DNA of 32,848 nt from Clostridia bacterium (GTDB taxonomy: Bacteria; Bacillota; Clostridia; Christensenellales; CAG-138), in assembly GCA_017554455.1 (NCBI GenBank), contig JAFZIH010000105.1:1-32848 (forward strand), written 5' to 3'. Position 1 is the first letter of the stretch, and each line of letters opens with the position of its first letter. A model generated the notes under the pieces. It was not told the DNA's origin. It made no database searches and was given only the letters and a program-made list of their open reading frames with translations. Of the stretch, positions 1 through 6,828 are shown piece by piece. The translations under genes and the position numbers were made by a program.

Positions 1-914
1 AGGCGCTTGAACTCGTTGTTCAGCACGTTGTCGAGACGCTCCAAAAGTCCCTTGTCAACGAACTTGTTGAAAAACTCCATCTCGGCGGGGCAGCGTTCCA
101 GCACCGTCCTGATGATGTATTTTACCATCGCTTCGGCGACGTCCATGTCGCCCTCGAGGTCGCAGAATGCCATCTCCGGCTCGATCATCCAGAACTCGCT
201 TGCGTGGCGGGCGGTGAAGGAATATTCGGCGCGGAACGTCGGTCCGAAGGTGTAGATGTCGCGAAACGCCAAAGCAAACGCCTCGCCGTAGAGCTGACCG
301 GAACCACTTAGGTGCACGGGCTTTTTGAAGAAGTCCTGCGAATAGTCCACCTTGCCGTCCTCGGTGCGGGGCAGGTTTTCAAGATCGAGCGTCGTGACCT
401 GGAACATTTCGCCGCGTCCCTCGCAGTCGGCGTTCGTCAGGATCGGCGTGTGCACGTAGACGAAGCCGCGGTCCTGAAAGAACTCGTGGATCGCCGCCGC
501 CGTGACGGAGCGCACGCGGAACGTCGCAAGGAACGTGTTCGTGCGCGGACGGAGCGTCTGCATGGTGCGAAGATACTCGAGCGTGTGGCGCTTTTTCTGC
601 ATCGGATAATCCGGCGGGCACTCGCCCTCGATCATGATCGCGTTCGCGTGGATCTCGAACGGCTGCGGCGCGTCCGGCGTCAAAACGAGCTCGCCGTCCA
701 CGACGATCGCGCAGCCGGTGGTAAGCCCCTTGCCGAGCTTGCGCTCATCGTTCGGGTACACGATCTGCACGGGACGGAACGAGGTGCCGTCGTTCAGCTC
801 GATAAAGCCGAACGCCTTGCCTTCGCGCACGGTACGGACCCAGCCGCATACGGTGATCGCGCCGACGTAACTTTCCGGCGCCTTCTGGATATCCTTCAGC
901 TTCAAATACTGCAT
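1..914 (-). CDS. asnS: Asparaginyl-tRNA synthetase (C-terminal part lies outside the window)
   Basis: Charges tRNA-Asn with asparagine in the cytoplasm (class IIb synthetase). About 304 N-terminal residues are present; the family is usually about 460 long, so the 3' third lies beyond the left edge. The N-terminal OB-fold anticodon-binding domain (about residues 15-105, with VCGWVRTVREGKAFGFIEL) is followed by the catalytic core with YLRTMQTLRPRTNTF, HLSGSGQLYGEAFA and the motif-2 region FGPTFRAEYSFTARHASEF, then WMIEPEMAF. Asn- rather than Asp-specific features are the TNTF segment and RHxSEFWMIEPE. The start ATG (912-914) has AGGAGG 7 nt upstream. The motif-2 loop reads EYSFT where many AsnRS have ENSNT. 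No T-box leader fits in the short upstream region. Transcribed divergently from the zinc protease gene. Confidence 0.95.
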   Translation of the reverse strand, partial: MQYLKLKDIQKAPESYVGAITVCGWVRTVREGKAFGFIELNDGTSFRPVQIVYPNDERKLGKGLTTGCAIVVDGELVLTPDAPQPFEIHANAIMIEGECPPDYPMQKKRHTLEYLRTMQTLRPRTNTFLATFRVRSVTAAAIHEFFQDRGFVYVHTPILTNADCEGRGEMFQVTTLDLENLPRTEDGKVDYSQDFFKKPVHLSGSGQLYGEAFALAFRDIYTFGPTFRAEYSFTARHASEFWMIEPEMAFCDLEGDMDVAEAMVKYIIRTVLERCPAEMEFFNKFVDKGLLERLDNVLNNEFKR

Positions 915-968
915 ATATCTGCCTCCTCACGGGAATAGACTGCCCTAATTTTGCGTTTCGTACAGAGA

Positions 969-996
969 ATTATAACATATTTTTCACGTTTTGCAA
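969..996 (-). promoter_or_regulatory. Putative sigma-A promoter of asnS
   Basis: On the minus strand, -35 TTGCAA (991-996) and -10 TATAAT (969-974) are 16 bp apart, about 55 nt upstream of the asnS start codon. The -35 matches the consensus at 4 of 6 positions. Confidence 0.55.
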
Positions 997-1019
997 TGGT
1001 ATTTCGCTTGCGGTTCGTT

Positions 1020-1025
1020 TATAAT
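1020..1025 (+). promoter_or_regulatory. Putative -10 element of the zinc protease gene
   Basis: TATAAT lies 21 nt before the start codon at 1047, but no good -35 sits at 16-18 bp. The only candidate, TTGCAA at 991-996, is 23 bp away and serves the opposite strand better. If used, this promoter would give a very short leader. Confidence 0.3.
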
Positions 1026-1046
1026 AAAGGAAAAGGAGGGATCGAC

Positions 1047-1754
1047 ATGCAAGATTATATGTATATCATCCTGCTGCTTGCGATCATGGTCCTGTCGATG
1101 ATCGCGCAGGGCCGCGTGCAGAGCGTGTTTCAGAAGTACGCGCAGGTGCCGTCGAAAAAAGGCGTGACCGGCGCGCAGCTTGCCAAAGAGCTTTTGTATC
1201 GGAACGGTCTTGATCTGCCGATCCAGCCGGTTTCGGGCACGCTGACCGACCATTACGATCCGAAGAATCAGGTCGTCGGACTCTCCGAGGCGGTGTACGG
1301 ATCGCCCTCGGTTTCCGCGCTTGCCGTCGCCGCGCACGAGATCGGGCACGTGCTGCAGCACAACGAGGACTACGGTCCCATGAAGATGCGCAGCGTGATC
1401 CTGCCCGCGGCAAACATCGGCTGCCGCATCGGACCGTATCTCGTCCTCGGCGGACTGCTGCTCTCGTACCTCGCGCAGGGCACGGGCAACGCGGGCTACT
1501 ATATCGCGCTTGTCGGCGTCGGGCTGTACGTCATGATGCTTTTGTTCCAGCTCATCACACTGCCGGTCGAATTCAACGCCTCAAAGCGCGGGCTTGACAT
1601 GCTCACCGACGGCGGGTATCTTTCCGAAGACGAACTGCCCGGCGCGAAGAAGATGCTCCGCGCCGCCGCCATGACCTACGTGCTCGCCGCGCTCGGCTCC
1701 TTCGTCACGGTCCTCCGTCTCTTTTCGCTCGCCGGACGGGCACGGAGAAGATAA
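1047..1754 (+). CDS. YugP-type membrane-bound zinc metallopeptidase
   Basis: A 235-residue integral membrane protein of the neutral zinc metallopeptidase family represented by B. subtilis YugP. An N-terminal membrane helix (about residues 4-22) is followed by a soluble stretch holding the zinc motif HEIGH (97-101, in AAHEIGHVLQH). Two or three further hydrophobic segments (about 117-142, 146-170, 213-230) flank the conserved LPVEFNASKRG motif. The physiological substrate is unknown for the family. An upstream in-frame TTG exists at 951, but ATG 1047 is preferred because GGAGGG stands 6 nt before it and the protein then begins at the membrane helix like its relatives. It is a single-gene unit closed by a terminator it shares with the convergent reductase gene. 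Confidence 0.9.
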   Translation: MQDYMYIILLLAIMVLSMIAQGRVQSVFQKYAQVPSKKGVTGAQLAKELLYRNGLDLPIQPVSGTLTDHYDPKNQVVGLSEAVYGSPSVSALAVAAHEIGHVLQHNEDYGPMKMRSVILPAANIGCRIGPYLVLGGLLLSYLAQGTGNAGYYIALVGVGLYVMMLLFQLITLPVEFNASKRGLDMLTDGGYLSEDELPGAKKMLRAAAMTYVLAALGSFVTVLRLFSLAGRARRR

Positions 1755-1765
1755 AAAAGCGAAAT

Positions 1766-1796
1766 AAAAAGGGCTCCTCAGAGCCCTTTTTTGCTG
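1766..1796. terminator. Bidirectional rho-independent terminator
   Basis: GGGCTC-CTCA-GAGCCC hairpin (1771-1786) with an A tract on the left and a T tract on the right. It can end both the protease transcript (+) and the reductase transcript (-), which converge here. Confidence 0.85.
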
Positions 1797-1798
1797 CT

Positions 1799-2911
1799 TT
1801 ATTCAAACTGCTCCACGGCTTGCTTCAGGAGCTCGCGGATCGGAAGATGCTGCGGGCAGATGTCCTCGCACTGACCACATTCGATGCAGTCGGACGCCTT
1901 GCCGCCTTTACTCGTCACCCAACCGTAGGGGCTCCCGGGCTTTGTCGGGAACTTGATCTTATCGTTGATGCAGCGGAACACGCCGGGGATGTTGATGCTC
2001 ATGGGACACCCGTCCGTGCAGTAGCGGCAGGCGGTGCACGCCACAAGCGGCAGCGCGCGCATCATGGCCCGGACCTCGTCGATCGTCCGGTGCGCCGCAT
2101 CCGAAAGCGGCTTCGGATCCTTCATGAACGCGATATTTTCCTGCATCTGTTCGACGTTATTCATGCCGGAGAGGATCATCACGACCGGCTCCTGCTCCGC
2201 GACGAACCTGAGCGCGATCTCCGCCGGCGCGCCCTCGTTCAGCGCGGCGAGCTTTTTTTGCGCCGCGTCCGGCAGAAACACCAGTCCGCCGCCCTTGATC
2301 GGCTCCATGACGAGCACGGGCTTATCGTGCTTTTTGCACACGTCCATGCACGCCTGCGACTGCACGTGCGGATCGTCGAGGTCGAGCCAGTTATACTGGA
2401 TCTGCACGACCTCAAGCTCCGGATGCTCGCAAAGAACGCGGTCCAGAAACTCCGGCGAATCGTGGAACGACATGCCGACGTGTTTCACCCTGCCCGCGGC
2501 TTTCAGCTCCTGCGCGATCTCAAACGCGCGGCAGTCCGTGTACTTTTGATAGTTCCCCTCGAGCACGGAGTGGATCAGGTAGAAATCAAAATACTCCACG
2601 CCGCACGCGTCGAGCTGCGTCTGAAACAAGGGCAGGATGTCCGCTTCGGTCTCAAAGCAGCTTGAGGTCAGCTTGTTCGTGAGAACGTACGATTCGCGCG
2701 GGTAGCGGCTCGTGAGACCCGCCTTCAAAGCGCGCTCGCTCTTGCCTTCATAGTAGACGTGCGCCGTGTCGAAATAGTTGAAGCCCGCGTTCATGTAGCA
2801 GTCCACCATCTCGCGGAAGTTATCGAGATCCACCTCGCCGTTAGCGTCGAGCTGCATGCGCATGCACCCGAACGCGAACTTGCCCTTCAAAAGATTTGAA
2901 AACCGTTCCAT
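1799..2911 (-). CDS. Aldo/keto reductase with C-terminal 2x[4Fe-4S] ferredoxin domain
   Basis: A 370-residue cytoplasmic oxidoreductase. The N-terminal TIM-barrel AKR domain shows the expected tetrad regions: Asp and Tyr in FDTAHVYYEGKSE, Lys in YVLTNKL, His in FDFYLIHS. The C-terminal ~70 residues carry two cysteine clusters, CTACRYCTDGCP and CIECGQCEDICP, each fit to bind a 4Fe-4S cluster. This fusion is common in anaerobic Clostridia. Its substrate is usually undetermined, and electrons may pass between nicotinamide and the clusters. ATG 2911 is chosen because GGGAGG is 6 nt upstream and MERFSNLLKGKFAFGCMRM aligns with the family start; a longer in-frame extension to 2971 has no SD. Monocistronic by context, ending at the shared terminator. 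Confidence 0.93.
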   Translation of the reverse strand: MERFSNLLKGKFAFGCMRMQLDANGEVDLDNFREMVDCYMNAGFNYFDTAHVYYEGKSERALKAGLTSRYPRESYVLTNKLTSSCFETEADILPLFQTQLDACGVEYFDFYLIHSVLEGNYQKYTDCRAFEIAQELKAAGRVKHVGMSFHDSPEFLDRVLCEHPELEVVQIQYNWLDLDDPHVQSQACMDVCKKHDKPVLVMEPIKGGGLVFLPDAAQKKLAALNEGAPAEIALRFVAEQEPVVMILSGMNNVEQMQENIAFMKDPKPLSDAAHRTIDEVRAMMRALPLVACTACRYCTDGCPMSINIPGVFRCINDKIKFPTKPGSPYGWVTSKGGKASDCIECGQCEDICPQHLPIRELLKQAVEQFE

Positions 2912-3023
2912 ACCGTGCCTCCCGTATCTTTGTATATACCTATTGTAACGGGCGGCGCTTCCTTCTGTCAAGCAAAAGCCGCGTCGATCCGCTTTTCTGC
3001 CGTCCGTTCACAATTCGGACACA

Positions 3024-3112
3024 CTATCCACGCTCCTTTTCCACCTTATCCACAAAGTTATCCACAATCCACGTATTTATGGGCGTTTCAAAGGCGGTGT
3101 GCATGTGGATAA
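3024..3112. promoter_or_regulatory. Cluster of DnaA boxes
   Basis: Three perfect 9-mers of TTATCCACA: 3046-3054 (+), 3058-3066 (+) and 3104-3112 (reverse strand, read as TGTGGATAA). A 7/9 match, CTATCCACG, lies at 3024-3032, and a weaker 6/9 match at 3065-3073. The first two perfect boxes are 12 bp apart in the same orientation. DnaA is the replication initiator, and clusters like this occur at origins, titration sites and DnaA-controlled promoters. With no adjacent dnaA/dnaN and no clear AT-rich unwinding element, a DnaA titration or regulatory cluster is more likely than oriC. Confidence 0.7.
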
Positions 3113-3181
3113 GCGCGTCCGCGAGCGTCATTTTTGCGCACTTCGGCTCGGCCGTTTGTCGGTTTTCGGCGAAAAAACTCT

Positions 3182-3209
3182 TTTCAAACGATGCGGAACA
3201 TGGTATTCT
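3182..3209 (+). promoter_or_regulatory. Possible extended -10 promoter of the LRR protein gene
   Basis: TGGTATTCT (3201-3209) is an extended -10. A poor -35, TTTCAA (3182-3187), lies 16 bp upstream. The predicted start of transcription is about 35 nt before the start codon. Confidence 0.35.
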
Positions 3210-3252
3210 GTATATGGAGAAAAATGCGCGATCGCGCAAGAGGGAGGAGCTT

Positions 3253-4515
3253 ATGGAACAGACGTCCGGAAATCCGAAAAAAACGGGAAAAAGCGGCGTG
3301 CCGGTCTGGGTGGTGATCGCACTTGTCTGCGTGATCGCTGCAATGGCGGTATCGTTCTGCCTGATCCTGCTGCCGCGCTGCTATACGATCAGCTGCGAAA
3401 AGGTCGGCGATCCGTCTGCGGAGGCGACAGCCGTTGTTGAATTGCCGACGCAGGCGCCGGATACGCCCGTGCCGGCGGCCACGGAAGCGCCCGCACTGAC
3501 GCCCGAACCCACCGAGGAAACGACCGTGACCGTCACCGATATGCCGACGCCGGAACCCACCGAAGTACCGACGCCGGAACCTACCGAAGAGCCGACGCCG
3601 GAACCCACCGAAGAACCGACGCCTACCCCGACGCCGACGCCCACCCCGACGCCGACGCCCACCCCGACGCCGACGCCCACCCCGTCGCCGACCCCTGTGC
3701 CGGAATATTTCATGTTCGGCGGCAAGAAGGTCAAGTCCGGGTCGAAGATTCTGAGAGGCAAGGACCTCGGCATTGACGGAAAGAGCGGCAGCCAGAAACA
3801 CATTCCTCCGGAAGATGTTGAAAATCTGGTCCTTCTGTGCCCGGATCTTGAGGAGTTCGAGCTTGATTACTGTAGCTTACAGGATTATGCGCTGCTCGGC
3901 AAGCTCACCAAACTGCAGCGGTTGGAGCTGCAAAGCTGCGGCGCGGGCGACGGGAACCCGATTACGGACATCAGCTGGGTCAAGGGGCTGACGGCGCTGA
4001 ACCATCTGAGCTTTGTGCACAACAAAGTCAGCGATACGGCCCCGCTCGAAGGACTGATCAATCTGACGTATCTGAATATGGGGGACAATCCGCTGACGAA
4101 CAAATCCCTTGAGCCGATCGGAAAGCTGACGAACCTGAAGGAGCTCTATCTGTACAGCATCAGCGACGTCTCGGACGTCACGCCGCTCGGCAATCTGACA
4201 AAGCTGACGTATCTGCACCTCGGAAAAATGAAGAAGCTGGAAAACGTCAAGCCGCTGACGGCGCTTACCAAGCTTGAAAAGCTGCGCATTCACAAAACCA
4301 AGGTAAAAGATCTGACAGGTTTCGGCAAGCTTACCGCGCTGAAAAAGCTGGATCTGAGCGGTCTGAAGATCAAAACGAGCACGATCTCCGAGCTGAAGGG
4401 CTGCAAAAAGCTCGAAACGGTCGTCATTGAAATGGGCGACGTCGACACCTACAACGCGGTTCTCGATCAGCTGATCAACAAGGGATATCCGGTCCATTTC
4501 TCCTATAAGTGGTAA
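3253..4515 (+). CDS. Membrane-anchored leucine-rich-repeat protein with Pro/Thr linker
   Basis: A 420-residue extracytoplasmic protein. A short cytoplasmic basic N-terminus precedes a membrane helix (about residues 16-38). A low-complexity linker (about 60-150) is built of PTEEPTPE and TPTPTP units, and an internalin-like leucine-rich-repeat domain (about 185-400) has repeated units of the LTKLxxLxLxxxxxxDxxPL type. A short C-terminal cap ends at HFSYKW. Such domains usually bind protein ligands; the partner is unknown. The start at 3253 is preferred because GGGAGGAG stands just upstream. An in-frame ATG at 3214 would add 13 residues but lacks an SD. The linker DNA carries exact tandem repeats, so its length could vary. 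The gene stands alone and is followed by a strong terminator. Confidence 0.85.
   Translation: MEQTSGNPKKTGKSGVPVWVVIALVCVIAAMAVSFCLILLPRCYTISCEKVGDPSAEATAVVELPTQAPDTPVPAATEAPALTPEPTEETTVTVTDMPTPEPTEVPTPEPTEEPTPEPTEEPTPTPTPTPTPTPTPTPTPTPTPSPTPVPEYFMFGGKKVKSGSKILRGKDLGIDGKSGSQKHIPPEDVENLVLLCPDLEEFELDYCSLQDYALLGKLTKLQRLELQSCGAGDGNPITDISWVKGLTALNHLSFVHNKVSDTAPLEGLINLTYLNMGDNPLTNKSLEPIGKLTNLKELYLYSISDVSDVTPLGNLTKLTYLHLGKMKKLENVKPLTALTKLEKLRIHKTKVKDLTGFGKLTALKKLDLSGLKIKTSTISELKGCKKLETVVIEMGDVDTYNAVLDQLINKGYPVHFSYKW
3540..3690 (+). repeat. Tandem repeats encoding the PT-rich linker
   Basis: Imperfect 24-nt units encoding TPEPTEEP run through about 3540-3625. They are followed by three identical 18-nt units at 3631-3648, 3649-3666 and 3667-3684, encoding TPTPTP. 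Both unit lengths are multiples of three, so slippage would change linker length without breaking the frame. Confidence 0.85.
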
Positions 4516-4533
4516 GCATCGGAAAACAAAATC

Positions 4534-4567
4534 AACCGGACCTTCGCACGCGCGAAGGTCCGGTTTT
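4534..4567 (+). terminator. Rho-independent terminator after the LRR gene
   Basis: A 13-bp perfect stem, ACCGGACCTTCGC (4535-4547) with its complement at 4552-4564, a 4-nt loop and a TTTT tract. Confidence 0.85.
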
Positions 4568-4621
4568 CTATACGGACGCCGAAAACGAACGGAAAGGCAG
4601 TGAATAAACGGCGCGTGCGCA

Positions 4622-4725
4622 CGTGGAAAACCGCCGCTTGATCCCTTGCGGTATTTCAAACGACGGTTCTCCACGGATTATGAGGTTGGGGCATTCCTGC
4701 AAGGAGACGGGGCTTCTCCTGCAAG
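4622..4725. repeat. Inverted repeats downstream of spo0A
   Basis: Two structures lie between the LRR terminator and the 3' end of spo0A. One has 12-bp arms, CGTGGAAAACCG (4622-4633) and CGGTTCTCCACG (4664-4675), with one mismatch. The other is a smaller hairpin with arms at 4698-4707 and 4716-4724 and one bulged base; it includes a direct repeat of TCCTGCAAG. Neither has a proper T tract on the spo0A side. They may end or protect the spo0A transcript. Confidence 0.45.
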
Positions 4726-4743
4726 AGGGATGAAAACGGCCTT

Positions 4744-5523
4744 TCAGCCGGCTTTCTTGCTTTGTTCTTCCATCAGGAGCTTGTCCGCGACCAGCGCGAT
4801 GAACTCGCCGTTCGTCGGCTTGTCGTTCTTGCCGTAGATGTTGTAGCCGAAGAGCGCGTTCAGGTTTTCGATCTTGCCGCGCGTCCAGGCGACCTCGATC
4901 GAGTGGCGGATCGCGCGCTCCACCTTGCTTGCTGAGGTGTTGAACTTCTTTGCAATGCCGGGATAGAGTTCCTTGGTGATGCGGTTGATCAGCGTCGGGT
5001 CCTCGTAGACCATGCGGATGCCTTCGCGCAGGTAATGATAGCCCTTGATGTGCGCGGGGATCCCGGCGACGAGAAAGATCGCCGTCACCTTTTCGTCAAA
5101 GGACTTCGGCGCCTGCTGATACGAGAGCACGCCGCCCTTTGCGCGGTCGTTTTCCAGCATGTCGAGCGCGCGCTTCAAGAGCGTTTCCGGCTCGATCGGC
5201 TTTACCATAAAATAGCGTGCGCCGAGCGTGCAGCAGCGGCGGACCATCGTTTCGTTGCGGAGCGCGGAGATCACGATCACCGCCGGCGCGGCGGCGCCCG
5301 CGATCGCCGGAAGCTGTTCCAAAACCGTCAGTCCGTCGGTGTTCGGCATAATGAGATCGAGCGTCATAAGATCGTAATGCCTGTCCTTCAAACGCTCGAG
5401 CGCTTCGCGTCCGTCCGCGGCCGTGTCGACCTCTCCGATGCGTTCCTCCGTCAAAAGATACCCTTTCATAAGATCGGTGAAGCGCGTGTCGTCGTCCACC
5501 AGCAGGATCCGAAGTTTCGTCAT
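4744..5523 (-). CDS. spo0A: Sporulation master regulator Spo0A
   Basis: A 259-residue response regulator that, when phosphorylated, switches on entry into sporulation. The receiver domain (1-125) has the acidic pocket DDD (10-12), phospho-acceptor D56 in LDLIMP, and K108 in MVKP. After a linker, the C-terminal DNA-binding domain (about 145-255) contains the family hallmarks GIPAHIKGYHYLREGI, SKVERAIRHSIEVAW and KPTNGEFIALVADKL. The length is normal for Spo0A. ATG 5523 has GGGAGG 7 nt upstream. The usual neighbour spoIVB is absent; the upstream gene is hsp20, closed off by a terminator, so spo0A is probably transcribed alone. This is the strongest evidence in the window that the organism forms endospores. 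Confidence 0.97.
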   Translation of the reverse strand: MTKLRILLVDDDTRFTDLMKGYLLTEERIGEVDTAADGREALERLKDRHYDLMTLDLIMPNTDGLTVLEQLPAIAGAAAPAVIVISALRNETMVRRCCTLGARYFMVKPIEPETLLKRALDMLENDRAKGGVLSYQQAPKSFDEKVTAIFLVAGIPAHIKGYHYLREGIRMVYEDPTLINRITKELYPGIAKKFNTSASKVERAIRHSIEVAWTRGKIENLNALFGYNIYGKNDKPTNGEFIALVADKLLMEEQSKKAG

Positions 5524-5573
5524 GCCGTCCTCCCTTTGCGCCGCATGTCCGGCGCACGTTCTTGATTACCTGT

Positions 5574-5579
5574 ATTGTA
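5574..5579 (-). promoter_or_regulatory. Possible -10 of spo0A promoter
   Basis: TACAAT on the minus strand, about 50 nt upstream of the spo0A start. No convincing -35 or sigma-H pattern accompanies it, and no exact Spo0A box was found in the upstream 140 bp. Confidence 0.25.
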
Positions 5580-5667
5580 CGATACTCCGACCAAAGAATA
5601 TAGCGTGCGCGGATCGCTGTTTGTGTCGGTTTTTTCGCGACTTTTGTCGGGAAGGACGGGCGGAGAC

Positions 5668-5698
5668 AAAAAAAGAACGGCGCATCTCGCGCCGCTCC
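5668..5698 (-). terminator. Rho-independent terminator of hsp20
   Basis: On the minus strand, GCGGCGC-GAGAT-GCGCCGT is followed by TTCTTTTTTT. It lies just after the hsp20 stop codon and insulates spo0A from hsp20. Confidence 0.85.
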
Positions 5699-5715
5699 TT
5701 TGGGTCGGTATAATG

Positions 5716-6153
5716 TTATTCGATCGTGATCGAATGTGTCTCCGGCAGCTTCGGCTGTTCCGCCTTCGGGAACGTGAGCGTCAGCACGCCGTCCTCATAC
5801 TTGCACTTGACCGATTCGGGGCGAATGTCGCCCACATAGAAGCTGCGGCTCATCGAGCCAACGTAACGCTCGCTGCGGATGACCTTCTTTTCCTTCTTTT
5901 CTTCCTTCTCAAGGTTCTTCTCGGCGCGCAGCGTGAGATATCCCTCCTTGAGATCCACATGGATGTCCTCTTTCTTGAAGCCGGGCAGCTCCACGTTCAT
6001 CTCGTAGCTGTCCTCCCCCTCGTGGACGTCGGTCTTCATCAGGTTTGCCGCGCGTTTGCCGTACAGCTCGCGTTCGGCGGGCCACGGCGTCATTTCAAAG
6101 CTCCTGTCAAACAGGTCGTCGATCCAATTACGATTCCAAATACCGGGCAGCAT
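5716..6153 (-). CDS. hsp20: Small heat-shock protein, Hsp20 / alpha-crystallin family
   Basis: A 145-residue ATP-independent holdase chaperone that forms oligomers and keeps unfolding proteins soluble. The alpha-crystallin domain spans about residues 38-137, with the conserved YEMNVELPGFKKEDIHVDL segment and the A-x-x-x-G-V-L-T-L-like motif (YEDGVLTLTFPK). The short C-terminal tail carries only a weak I-x-I motif (SITIE). The start at 6153 has AAGGAAG upstream. The gene is single, read from a consensus sigma-A promoter that overlaps a CIRCE operator, so HrcA repression with heat induction is expected. The leader of about 75 nt can fold into small hairpins. Confidence 0.95.
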   Translation of the reverse strand: MLPGIWNRNWIDDLFDRSFEMTPWPAERELYGKRAANLMKTDVHEGEDSYEMNVELPGFKKEDIHVDLKEGYLTLRAEKNLEKEEKKEKKVIRSERYVGSMSRSFYVGDIRPESVKCKYEDGVLTLTFPKAEQPKLPETHSITIE

Positions 6154-6237
6154 AGGTCACACTTCCTTTCTCTTTGTCACAATTCCTTGTGCCCTCGGAC
6201 ATCCTTTAGGATGCCCTTCTTTCTTCTTTCAATACCC

Positions 6238-6265
6238 ATTATACGCGCGATTTTAGCACTGTCAA
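6238..6265 (-). promoter_or_regulatory. Consensus sigma-A promoter of hsp20
   Basis: Minus strand: perfect -35 TTGACA (6260-6265) and perfect -10 TATAAT (6238-6243), 16 bp apart. The -35 lies inside the CIRCE element. Confidence 0.88.
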
Positions 6266-6279
6266 TAGGAGAGTGCTAA
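6253..6279. promoter_or_regulatory. CIRCE operator (HrcA-binding inverted repeat)
   Basis: TTAGCACTG-N9-GAGTGCTAA, one base off the TTAGCACTC-N9-GAGTGCTAA consensus. It overlaps the -35 of the hsp20 promoter, the position expected for HrcA repression. Confidence 0.93.
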
Positions 6280-6325
6280 ACGTCACAAAGGAAACACAAT
6301 CGACAAAATTGCGTCATAATTCAAA

Positions 6326-6350
6326 GAAAAAAGCCGCACAAGCGGCTTTG
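6326..6350 (-). terminator. Rho-independent terminator of the small membrane protein gene
   Basis: On the minus strand, AAGCCGC-TTGT-GCGGCTT is followed by a T tract. It sits 26 nt after the stop codon and before the hsp20 control region. Confidence 0.85.
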
Positions 6351-6375
6351 CGCGTGAAAACATTCCCGCAGAATC

Positions 6376-6618
6376 TCAAAAGTATTCTTCGCGGATTACC
6401 ATGACCAGGATCGGAACGCCGATCAAAAGTCCCACGTGTCCGACGATCAGGAAGGTCAAGATCAGAAAGAGCTGACCCGGATACGCCTGCCTGTACTGCG
6501 TGATCACGCCTTCCCATTTGCCTTCTTTGGGAAGATTGTCAAACAGCGAATACAGTGCAAAAACGATCATTGCAATACACAAAATTACACAGATTGAGCA
6601 TATCAAAACACGTTTCAT
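6376..6618 (-). CDS. Small two-helix membrane protein, unknown function
   Basis: An 80-residue protein not recognised as a named family. It has two hydrophobic segments (about residues 4-25 and 47-74) separated by a polar loop with PKEGKWEGVITQYRQ, and a charged end IREEYF. The ATG at 6618 is preferred because AGGGGG stands 8 nt upstream; a GTG three codons earlier (6627) would abut the SD. It has a consensus promoter and its own terminator, so it is very likely a real, independently expressed gene. It diverges from the XRE-TPR regulator, which might control it. Confidence 0.75.
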   Translation of the reverse strand: MKRVLICSICVILCIAMIVFALYSLFDNLPKEGKWEGVITQYRQAYPGQLFLILTFLIVGHVGLLIGVPILVMVIREEYF

Positions 6619-6640
6619 ATTTTTCACCCCCTGTTTTTAT

Positions 6641-6669
6641 TTTATATATCAAAAAGCAGGTCGTGTCAA
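6641..6669 (-). promoter_or_regulatory. Sigma-A promoter of the small membrane protein gene
   Basis: Minus strand: -35 TTGACA (6664-6669), 17-bp spacer, -10 TATAAA (6641-6646). The leader is about 16 nt long and holds the AGGGGG SD. Confidence 0.85.
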
Positions 6670-6800
6670 GCATTCCTGCGTTTAATGTAACCCCGCTGTT
6701 TCATCGAAACGGTCCGCGTTCTTGGCGCAAAACGACAAACGCACGAAAAGGATCTCATGAATAATCAACCGTTGGTAGAGCAAAGAAGAATTCGCCTCGC

Positions 6801-6828
6801 TTGTATTTTCGAAAAATACAGGTATAAT
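6801..6828 (+). promoter_or_regulatory. Promoter of the XRE-TPR regulator
   Basis: -35 TTGTAT (6801-6806), 16-bp spacer, -10 TATAAT (6823-6828). A palindrome covers most of the -35 and the spacer. Confidence 0.7.
6802..6820. promoter_or_regulatory. Candidate operator palindrome
   Basis: TGTATTTT-CGA-AAAATACA, perfect 8-bp arms with a 3-bp centre, inside the promoter of the regulator gene. The position suits autorepression by the encoded XRE protein. Confidence 0.55.

Larger units (their letters stand above)
2912..3252. other. 341-bp intergenic region between divergent genes, holding DnaA boxes
   Basis: The region separates the reductase (-) from the LRR protein gene (+). The notable content is the DnaA-box cluster at 3024-3112 and a weak extended -10 near 3204. 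It is not strikingly AT-rich and no credible gene lies in it. In-frame extensions of the flanking coding frames into this region lack ribosome-binding sites. Confidence 0.7.

Noticed and set aside
3024-3112. Reading the DnaA-box cluster as the replication origin itself
   Set aside because: No dnaA, dnaN, rpmH or gidB is near, and there is no obvious AT-rich unwinding element. Kept only as a DnaA-binding cluster.
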